Made by a program: the position numbers and the translations under genes
Assembly (NCBI GenBank): GCA_963204975.1
Contig: CAUJJC010000233.1
Coordinates: 1 to 39,217 of the forward strand
Direction: 5' to 3'
DNA from: Verrucomicrobiota bacterium
GTDB taxonomy: Bacteria > Verrucomicrobiota > Verrucomicrobiia > Verrucomicrobiales > Verrucomicrobiaceae
DNA length: 39,217 nt
Shown: piece by piece, positions 33,603 to 39,217 of the stretch
How positions within the stretch are numbered: position 1 is the stretch's first letter
Layout of the letters: each line of letters starts with the position of its first letter
Notes under the pieces: model-generated
The model's input: only the letters and a program-made list of their open reading frames with translations
Told to the model about the DNA's origin: nothing
Database searches by the model: none

Positions 33603-34432
33603 CCCTTCATCGCCTGCTCCACCAGCGCGTGGAATTCGCGATAGCTCCAGGCGCTCTTCGTCAGGCCCCAGGCCATGTCGGGCTTCACCGTGAGATCGAC
33701 GTCGCACACCACGACGTCTTCCACCTGGCGCTGACTGCGGGCCAGGATTTCACCGCGTGGGTCCATGACGTAGCTGTCGCCGTAGCCGATGCCTTCGTTG
33801 CGCGTGATGCCAGACTTCGCCGGGTCGAGCACCACATTGTTCCCGCGCACGAAGTAGATGCTGTTCTCGTTCGCACGGGCGCTGTGATCCGCCCGCACCT
33901 TCATGAAATGGGAGATCAGCCCCTTGTCGCTGATGTAGTTGAAGTGCGGGGCAAAGATGATCCGCGCCCCCTTGAGTGCCAGGATGCGAGCCGGTTCGAT
34001 GTAGCCGCCATCAGCGCAAATGAGGATGCCAAACTTCACTCCGTTGCGCTCGAAGATCGGGAACTCGCGGCCCTGTTTGTGAAAGCGCATGTAGGCGGCG
34101 CACTTCGAATACGTGCCGAGCAAATGCCCGCGATGGGCGACCACCACCGTGTTGTAGAGATCGTCGCCGCGCTTCTCATTGAAGCCGACGATCAGCGTGG
34201 GCTCGTGCCGCGCCGAGAGATCGAGCACGCGATGCATCTCGGGCGAGTTCACCGTGAAGGCCCCAGCGCGAGCGCGTTCTTCGGTATCGGGATAGCCCGT
34301 GAGGAAGCACTCGGGAAAGCTCACGATCTCCACCTTCATCTCCTCCGCCTTCTGAAGTCCCTCAGCCACGCGCTGGAGATTGTGGTCAAACTCACCACAC
34401 CACGACTCGAACTGACAATGGGCAATACGCAT
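33599..34432 (-). CDS. Nitrilase-superfamily carbon-nitrogen hydrolase
   Basis: A 277-residue cytoplasmic amidase-like enzyme. The catalytic triad is visible as Glu41 (VSFPECFLTGYP), Lys110 (LGTYSKCAAYM) and Cys139 (FGILICADGGYIEPAR). RADHSARANENSIYFVRGNN and GDSYVMDPRGEILA are also typical. The frame opens further upstream (34507), but ATG 34432 begins MRIAHCQFES, the normal family start. It converges with the amidohydrolase and is divergent from the glycosyltransferase. Specific substrate not predictable. Confidence 0.9.
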   Translation of the reverse strand: MRIAHCQFESWCGEFDHNLQRVAEGLQKAEEMKVEIVSFPECFLTGYPDTEERARAGAFTVNSPEMHRVLDLSARHEPTLIVGFNEKRGDDLYNTVVVAHRGHLLGTYSKCAAYMRFHKQGREFPIFERNGVKFGILICADGGYIEPARILALKGARIIFAPHFNYISDKGLISHFMKVRADHSARANENSIYFVRGNNVVLDPAKSGITRNEGIGYGDSYVMDPRGEILARSQRQVEDVVVCDVDLTVKPDMAWGLTKSAWSYREFHALVEQAMKG

Positions 34433-34548
34433 GGCCGCAGTCTGCCGCATCTCTGCGCCCCATGGCAAGCCTGCGCGTGCCATGCCTTCGAACTCCATCC
34501 GTGCCAAGGGTTGCGCGGGCTCCGATTCTCTGGCTAGAGTCCCCCCAC

Positions 34549-35781
34549 ATGCCCGACGAGACTCCCGATCCGCGACCGCACGTCATCAGCCTGTGCGGCA
34601 CCTACTTGAAGCCTGAGATGCAGAGCATCTACCGGCAGATCGTGGGCTTGAGTCGTGTGCGCACCACCGTGTATGCGCAGTGGCTGGAGAACGAGGCCAT
34701 GTTCCCCTTCCCCGCCATCACGAAGCTGATCAAGCTGCACCACCGACCCAAGGGCAACTTCCTCAAGCGCTTCTGGTATAAGTATGTGATCAAGCAGTGG
34801 CCGCCGCCCGTGGAGATCAACAAGTTCATCGGTCCCTGCCATCCGTGGGACCTCATCGACAAGCTCGCGGCGGACAAACCGGACCTCGTCCACGCCTACT
34901 ACGGTCACAAGGCCGTGGGCTACCTGCCGATGCTCACGGAATGGGGCGGCCCCTTCGTCGTGTCCTTCCACGGCGTCGATGTCGCCAAGGACATGGACCA
35001 GCCCGAGCACGTCGCCGCCATGCAGGAAGTCTTCGCGCGCGCCGAGTTCGTCATGGCGCGCAGCCAGTCGTTGCTGGAGCGCGTGGCACAGATCGGCTGC
35101 CCGCGTGAGAAGCTGCGGCTCAACCGCACGCCCATCCCGATGGATCATCTGCAAGCCGTGGTCCGCACACCGCCCGCGAACGGCGAGTGGCGGCTCGTGC
35201 AGGCCTGCCGCTTGATTGCCAAGAAGGGACTCTTCACCGCGCTCGAAGCGATGCAGGAAGTCGTGAAGCACCACCCCAAAGCAAAGTATCTCTTGTGCGG
35301 CACCGGCCCGCAGGAGGCGAAGCTGCGCGAGGAGATCGAGAAGCGCGGGCTCACCGCCAATGTCGAGCTGCTCGGCTGGCTGAGCCAGGAGCAGCTCCTC
35401 GCCGAGTATAAACGCGCGCACCTGTTCCTGCATCCCAGCGAGATGACCAAGGACAGCGACCAGGAAGGCATCCCCAATTCCATGCTCGAAGCCATGGCCA
35501 CCGGCCTCCCCGTCGTCGCCACCCAGCACGGCGGCATCCCCGAGGCCGTCACCAGCGGCAGCGACGGCCTGCTCGTCCCCGAGAAAAGCCCCGCTGACCT
35601 CGCCGCTGCGATCCTGCAACTCCTCGCCGATCCCGCCCAGCTCGTCGCCTTGTCCACCGAGGCCGCACGATCCGTTCGCGAGAACTTCGAGGCCAGCGCC
35701 CAGGTGGCCAAGATGGAAGACGTCTATTTCGAAGCCCTCGCCCAGGCCCGCGCTCGCGCCGCTGCGGCTGCTGCGAAGTGA
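34549..35781 (+). CDS. Group 1 (GT4) glycosyltransferase
   Basis: A 410-residue cytoplasmic glycosyltransferase with the GT-B fold. The N-terminal acceptor domain includes PDLVHAYYGHKAVGYLP and FVVSFHGVDVAKDMD. The donor domain starts near VQACRLIAKKGLFTALEAMQ and has YLLCGTGPQEAKLREEI, VELLGWLSQEQLLAEY, FLHPSE and the E-x7-E signature in EGIPNSMLEAMATGLPVVAT. The C-terminus is Ala/Arg-rich. ATG 34462 would add 29 residues with no family similarity, so ATG 34549 is used. Likely involved in surface polysaccharide synthesis; sugar unknown. Confidence 0.92.
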   Translation: MPDETPDPRPHVISLCGTYLKPEMQSIYRQIVGLSRVRTTVYAQWLENEAMFPFPAITKLIKLHHRPKGNFLKRFWYKYVIKQWPPPVEINKFIGPCHPWDLIDKLAADKPDLVHAYYGHKAVGYLPMLTEWGGPFVVSFHGVDVAKDMDQPEHVAAMQEVFARAEFVMARSQSLLERVAQIGCPREKLRLNRTPIPMDHLQAVVRTPPANGEWRLVQACRLIAKKGLFTALEAMQEVVKHHPKAKYLLCGTGPQEAKLREEIEKRGLTANVELLGWLSQEQLLAEYKRAHLFLHPSEMTKDSDQEGIPNSMLEAMATGLPVVATQHGGIPEAVTSGSDGLLVPEKSPADLAAAILQLLADPAQLVALSTEAARSVRENFEASAQVAKMEDVYFEALAQARARAAAAAAK

Positions 35782-35793
35782 ACCGCTAGGCGG

Positions 35794-36429
35794 CTACCGC
35801 GCCATCCACGGATGCTGCGTGAGCAGGTCCCTCTGGGCCGTCTCGATCTCCACCTTCCACGCATGAGCGTCTTCCGGCGTCAGCGACTCCAGTCGCTTCT
35901 GCATTGCCTCCGTCCACTCGTCCGGCCAGTCCTTGATCAGGCGGGTGTAGACAGCGCGGGATTCCTCCTCGTAGCGGTCCGCCGCCTGCATCGACTGGCG
36001 GAACAGCGTTTCCAGATCAGGCACCGTGCCCACCATGGTGGCCAGGTGCTGCCGGATCATCGCTTGGCTTGGCTCCAGTTCCGGAGGCACGGGCTTTTTC
36101 AGCAGCGCAGGCACCCGCAACAGCATTTCATTCATCCCTGTCATCAGCACCGGCCAGAGCAGGCGGTCCACCGCTATCAGGAAGGCCATCTGCACCCGTG
36201 CCCGCATCTTCTCGATGCAGTCCAGCACCGAGGCCAGCTCAGACCTGCCCACCACCGCCTCCAGCAGTTCCAGATGAGGCTCCAGGGCCGACCACTCACC
36301 GAGAATCATCCGCACGTCCTGCAGGTCCGCCGGTTCCTCAGGCGACCAGTCCAGGCGTAGCCAGCCTAGCCGTTCAGTAAAACGGTCCAATGCCCCTCGC
36401 AGGGCGGCAACACGCGGATCGGATGTCAT
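35794..36429 (-). CDS. Unknown protein, helical
   Basis: A 211-residue protein without signal peptide, predicted mostly helical, with a hydrophobic stretch in the middle (MAFLIAVDRLLWPVLMTGM) and many Glu/Arg pairs. No family recognised. It converges with the glycosyltransferase and starts 19 bases after the heptanucleotide array on its own strand, so array length would set the spacing between its start and anything upstream. Confidence 0.65.
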   Translation of the reverse strand: MTSDPRVAALRGALDRFTERLGWLRLDWSPEEPADLQDVRMILGEWSALEPHLELLEAVVGRSELASVLDCIEKMRARVQMAFLIAVDRLLWPVLMTGMNEMLLRVPALLKKPVPPELEPSQAMIRQHLATMVGTVPDLETLFRQSMQAADRYEEESRAVYTRLIKDWPDEWTEAMQKRLESLTPEDAHAWKVEIETAQRDLLTQHPWMAR

Positions 36430-36448
36430 GAGGGGTCGATGGGTAAGG

Positions 36449-36553
36449 GGTCATTGGTCATTGGTCATTGGTCATTGGTCATTGGTCATTGGTCACTGGT
36501 CACTGGTCACTGGTCACTGGTCACTGGTCACTGGTCATTGGTCATTGGTCATT
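36449..36553. repeat. Heptanucleotide tandem array, 15 units
   Basis: Fifteen uninterrupted 7-base units: six GGTCATT, six GGTCACT, three GGTCATT. It fills nearly all of the 127-base gap between two co-oriented minus-strand genes, starting 3 bases after the stop of the upstream one. The unit is a rotation of TTGGTCA, known from cyanobacteria as STRR2. The block order T-C-T suggests expansion of a variant unit inside an older array. Confidence 0.97.
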
Positions 36554-36556
36554 CCT

Positions 36557-37651
36557 TCACCCTACCGGCTCCGCGATGGTGATCGTTCGGGGAGCCGTCG
36601 TCCTGGTTCCTGAGGAGTTGCTTACCTCGGTGATGATCTTGATGACTTGGTCCTTCACGAAGGGACCCAGCGCGTTGCCGCTCGCGTCCAGCGGGGCGGA
36701 GTGGGCGAAGTCGGCATCCACGCCCACCACCTGCCACTTGACCAGCTTCGTCGTCGCGTGCGCACCGCCGCCGGGCACGTAGGCCACCAGCACCTCCAGG
36801 CCACCCTCCCCGCCCTGGGTCACGGTATTGATTTCAATGGTATCCGGGGCGGGCGTGCTTGGCTCCGTGGTGATGCCATTGAGCGCCTCGTAGAGATCGC
36901 TGCCGGGGTCGCTCTGCGCCTTGGCGATCTTATACCAGCGCTTGTTGAGCTGGTCCGCCGATCGGTCGTGCGCGCGCAGGGCCGCCCGTTTCACATCCAG
37001 GGCCTCCTCCTTGGTAGAGATCGTGTTCACCACCGCCGTGTAGCCGTCCAGCAGGGCCTGGGCGACCGCCACGGTGTAGGCCGTGCCGCCCACCACGCGC
37101 GTGATCGGCGGCTGCGCCGGGTTCATCGCCGCCAGGGCCGCATTCGCCCGCTGCCAGACCGGGAGCAGCTCGCGCAGGCGCTTCAGGATGCCGCTCTCGG
37201 AGCGCGTGTTCGTCGCATAGAGATCGCCCACGTCCTCCATGAGGCCCTCGTTCTCGTCCAGGTGACCCTCGATCAGCACCGGCACCTTCGTGCCCAGGAC
37301 TTTCATGCGCAGCAGCGCGTCCTGCCCGGCGCGGTAGGCGGCGTCAAAGTCATCCTGCGCGGCGGTGCGCTGCTGCACCAGCGGCTCGAACCCCGCGATC
37401 AGGGCCGAGAGTTCCGTGGTGCCTTGCCCGCCCACTTGCAGCGTGGGCGTGTATTGAGTCCAGACCGGCAGCGTCTGCTGCGCGCGTTGCTTGGTGATTT
37501 CCCAGTATTCCATAGCGGTGGTGGTGTTGGTAGGGATGGGTGAGGCGGGGGTCAGAATCGACCCGCCAACGGCACCGGCCGAAGCCCAGGTCGAACCATC
37601 ATTCCAGAAGGTTAAGCCATCATCCCAATGAGCACCGGCAGGGTTTGGCAT
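36557..37651 (-). CDS. Unknown protein, possible filament/surface-associated
   Basis: A 364-residue protein. The N-terminus (HWDDGLTFWNDGSTWASAGA) is rich in aromatic and Gly residues. A long helical region (about 50-260, for example ELSALIAGFEPLVQQRTAAQ) is followed by a C-terminal beta domain (LEVLVAYVPGGGA through TEVSNSSGTRTTAPRTITIA) that resembles Ig/fibronectin-like modules. No signal peptide or known domain was identified. The frame opens with TTG 37693; ATG 37651 is preferred. It is flanked on both sides by repetitive DNA: the heptanucleotide array downstream and the 21-bp periodic array upstream. Confidence 0.7.
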   Translation of the reverse strand: MPNPAGAHWDDGLTFWNDGSTWASAGAVGGSILTPASPIPTNTTTAMEYWEITKQRAQQTLPVWTQYTPTLQVGGQGTTELSALIAGFEPLVQQRTAAQDDFDAAYRAGQDALLRMKVLGTKVPVLIEGHLDENEGLMEDVGDLYATNTRSESGILKRLRELLPVWQRANAALAAMNPAQPPITRVVGGTAYTVAVAQALLDGYTAVVNTISTKEEALDVKRAALRAHDRSADQLNKRWYKIAKAQSDPGSDLYEALNGITTEPSTPAPDTIEINTVTQGGEGGLEVLVAYVPGGGAHATTKLVKWQVVGVDADFAHSAPLDASGNALGPFVKDQVIKIITEVSNSSGTRTTAPRTITIAEPVG

Positions 37652-37839
37652 AAACGCGAGAAGAGGTGGTCCAGACCGGGATTTCACCGGCAATTTCGTC
37701 AGCGAGAGGCCAGACTAGCAAAATCGTTCGCCGCCTTGCAATCCTTTTTTACGCCTACGGAACGGCTTCGCCCGCCCCAGTAGGCGCTTCGGGTAGATGA
37801 GACTCGGCTCCCCGCCACGATGCAGCGGCTTTCTCCGCC

Positions 37840-38008
37840 CCTGCCGCCGCAGCAGACCCGGAAAAAGCCGCGTCACCGCTAGGAAAAGCCGCCGCACGAC
37901 ACGAGAAAGCCGCATCAGCCCCACACCCAGCCGTTGCAGTCCCCCCAAAAGCCGACGACACCCCCTCGAAAAGCCGCCGCCGCGTGCGGCGAAGCCGCTG
38001 CATCGTCG
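37840..38008. repeat. Degenerate tandem array with 21-bp period, 8 units
   Basis: Units begin at 37840, 37861, 37882, 37903, 37924, 37945, 37966 (22 bases) and 37988. The shared core is GCCGC at unit positions 7-11, usually preceded by AAAA and followed by CA at positions 14-15. A weaker unit lies at 37819. On the plus strand one frame reads as heptads of the type E-K-A-A-S-x-P, closed by the one-base insertion in the 37966 unit and by a stop at 37798. The period was counted directly; a decayed coding repeat or a structural DNA element are both possible. Confidence 0.75.
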
Positions 38009-38010
38009 CC

Positions 38011-38040
38011 CCCTCGCGCCCCCTCGCGCCCCCTCGCGCC
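38011..38040. repeat. 10-bp direct repeat, three perfect copies
   Basis: Three head-to-tail copies of CCCTCGCGCC, immediately beyond the 21-bp periodic array. Confidence 0.9.
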
Positions 38041-38196
38041 GCAACGGGATGCCCAGGGCTGACGATGGGCCGTGCAGCGATCGCCAACCCCCAGGGATGC
38101 CCTCGATCGCCGGAGAAGATCGTGATGCCCCTTCACCTCCCGCTTCCACCGGCCCTCCCGTTGCGGCGCAACGGAGCTACGATGAGCAGCCGTGGG

Positions 38197-39217
38197 CTAC
38201 CCCTCCGCCTCCCATCGGCTGAGGGCCGCCCTCACTCTTTCCGCAATCGGGTCTTCGATAGCTTCGTAGATCGCCAGCGCAGCCCTCGCGCGGCGGAGCG
38301 CCTCCATAGGCTCACCGAGCCTCTTGAACGAGAGAGCTGCATTCCACAAAGCATTGCCTTGGCCGCGTTGGTCGCCGATCTCACAAGCCGTCTCCAATTC
38401 CTTATCGTAAAACTCAATGGCCTTGCGGGCGTCGCCCAAAGCGGCATGTGCTAGACCAAGGTTGCCAAGGGCATTGCCCTCGCTTCGCTTGTCGCCGATT
38501 TCGCGAGCGATAACCAACTGCATTTCGTGAAAATCGATGGCTTTGCGAGCATCACCCAAGGCGGCGTGGGCAAGACCGAGGTTGCCCAGGACTTGACCTT
38601 CGCCAAGGCGGTCGCCCAGGTCTCGGACTATTCTCAGGTCTTGCTCGTAAAACTCGATGGCTTTGCGTGCGTGCCCCATGACCGCGTGGGCGTTGCCGAG
38701 GTTGCCTAAGTCTTGCCCTTCGCCGCGCTGGTCCCCGATCTCGCGGGAGATGACCAGGGCTTGCTCATGATATTCGATAGCCTTGCTTGTGTTGCCCAAG
38801 TCGTTGTGGGCGTTACCGAGGTTGCCCAGGGCATTGCCTTCGCCGCGCCTGTCGCCGATCTCCCGCGTGATCACCAGCACCTGCTCGTAATACTCAATGG
38901 CCTTGCGCGCTTCACCCAAAGCTGCGTGAGCTAGGCCAAGGTTACCCAAGGCCCGGCCTTCCGCTGCGCGATTGCCCAGCAGCCTAGCAGCACGGACTTG
39001 GGTCTCTCGCGAAGCGATCCTTTTCGCGGGATGAACCCGGAGGTCGAACAGATGTGCGCCCGCATCGGGGAATGCTATCACTAACGCCCGAGCGAAGTCA
39101 CGAACGGGATCGCTAGCCGACGGTGCATCGTCTTTTCGAGGTTCCAGATCTGCATACCTCACTGCGGTGGCAAAGCCTGTCTCGATACAGTCTCTGGCGG
39201 CATCGAAGCGGGCGAGG
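38197..39217 (-). CDS. TPR-repeat protein, C-terminal part (STAND/NB-ARC-type tail; 5' end cut by window edge)
   Basis: About 340 codons open to the right edge of the window, so the true start is outside; the first in-window start codon is a GTG at 39162, but the frame continues upstream without a stop (ARFDAARDCIETGFATAV). Six tetratricopeptide units of exactly 40 residues follow one another, such as EGNALGNLGNAHNDLGNTSK with AIEYHEQALVISREIGD. The chain ends ALAIYEAIEDPIAERVRAAL. This repeat type and ending are typical of NB-ARC/STAND proteins in complex bacterial genomes, where the repeats sense a ligand or partner. No NTPase motif is visible in the part present. The repeats are also recognisable at DNA level every 120 bases. 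Confidence 0.85.
   Translation of the reverse strand, partial: LARFDAARDCIETGFATAVRYADLEPRKDDAPSASDPVRDFARALVIAFPDAGAHLFDLRVHPAKRIASRETQVRAARLLGNRAAEGRALGNLGLAHAALGEARKAIEYYEQVLVITREIGDRRGEGNALGNLGNAHNDLGNTSKAIEYHEQALVISREIGDQRGEGQDLGNLGNAHAVMGHARKAIEFYEQDLRIVRDLGDRLGEGQVLGNLGLAHAALGDARKAIDFHEMQLVIAREIGDKRSEGNALGNLGLAHAALGDARKAIEFYDKELETACEIGDQRGQGNALWNAALSFKRLGEPMEALRRARAALAIYEAIEDPIAERVRAALSRWEAEG

Larger units (their letters stand above)
37652..38196. other. Gene-free stretch with periodic repeats
   Basis: 545 bases between the unknown gene (start 37651) and the TPR gene (stop 38197). Several overlapping open frames exist on both strands, but all are compositional (Arg/Pro/Ala-rich) and none has a convincing start or fold. 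The central part holds the 21-bp periodic array and the 10-bp triplicate. No promoter was identified. Confidence 0.6.

Noticed and set aside
34534..35619. 361-codon minus-strand frame opposite the glycosyltransferase
   Set aside because: Mirror of a well-conserved GT4 gene; translation lacks any domain and is dominated by codon-complement composition.
36449..36553. CRISPR array
   Set aside because: Units are 7 bases, contiguous and without spacers; no cas gene is in the window.
36428..36613. Open frame encoding a GHWSLVI-type repeat peptide
   Set aside because: It is only the translation of the heptanucleotide array; three 7-base units make 21 bases, so any frame stays open. No start signal or conserved flank supports a protein.
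37715..38222. Arg/Pro/Ala-rich open frames on both strands
   Set aside because: All arise from the GC-rich 21-bp and 10-bp repeats, overlap one another on opposite strands and have no plausible start or fold. Treated as repeat DNA, with a decayed coding repeat left open.

Overview
The window looks like chromosomal DNA of a GC-rich Verrucomicrobiota bacterium, probably from the Prosthecobacter/Verrucomicrobium side of the phylum. This is inferred from gene content alone: a fused CcoN-CcoO cbb3 oxidase, an exported sulfatase, a large PQQ-type dehydrogenase carrying c-type haem sites, an H-X-DG-type pseudopilin, and a secretin cluster of the kind found in this phylum. No rRNA, tRNA, CRISPR array, insertion sequence or prophage was seen.

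Region by region. (1) 1-8168, all minus strand: a respiratory block read CcoS-like > CcoNO fusion > CcoQ-like > mono-haem CcoP > CcoG > small FixH-like protein > TauE/SafE-type membrane protein, then a sulfatase and a ClC channel cut by the left edge. A near-perfect FNR/FixK-type box (8306-8319) lies between this operon and a divergent flavin reductase. (2) 8323-12968: flavin reductase, an unknown anchored protein, a class 3 lipase, then a PHP phosphatase/dihydropteroate synthase pair on the minus strand. (3) 12969-14899: a recent tandem duplication of a complete promoter-gene-terminator cassette. It encodes two almost identical 270-residue exported proteins of unknown family, with promoters placed so close to the ATG that the mRNAs should be leaderless. 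A pseudopilin gene follows. (4) 15492-18858: HflX, a lipoprotein, YjbQ, a small membrane protein and a RodZ-like HTH membrane protein. (5) 19129-24522: a four-gene translationally coupled cluster (GspL/PilN-like, GspM/PilO-like, periplasmic linker protein, secretin) forming the envelope-spanning part of a type II secretion/type IV pilus-like machine; no assembly ATPase is in the window. (6) 24604-35781: AhbC/NirJ-like radical SAM protein, the 966-residue dehydrogenase-cytochrome, a parvulin-type chaperone, tRNA-dihydrouridine synthase, an amidohydrolase, a nitrilase-family amidase and a glycosyltransferase. (7) 35794-39217: two unknown genes, repetitive DNA and a TPR protein cut by the right edge.

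The repetitive DNA in region 7 is unusual. A 15-unit heptanucleotide array (36449-36553) fills one intergenic space. A degenerate array with a 21-bp period (37840-38008), followed by a 10-bp triplicate, lies on the other side of the same unknown gene. The TPR protein is a run of 40-residue repeats typical of STAND/NB-ARC-type proteins.

Many genes are separated by a few bases or share ATGA/GTGA overlaps, so translational coupling is common here. Several start codons were moved inward from the longest possible reading frame, on signal peptides, overlaps or ribosome binding sites; each entry says why.
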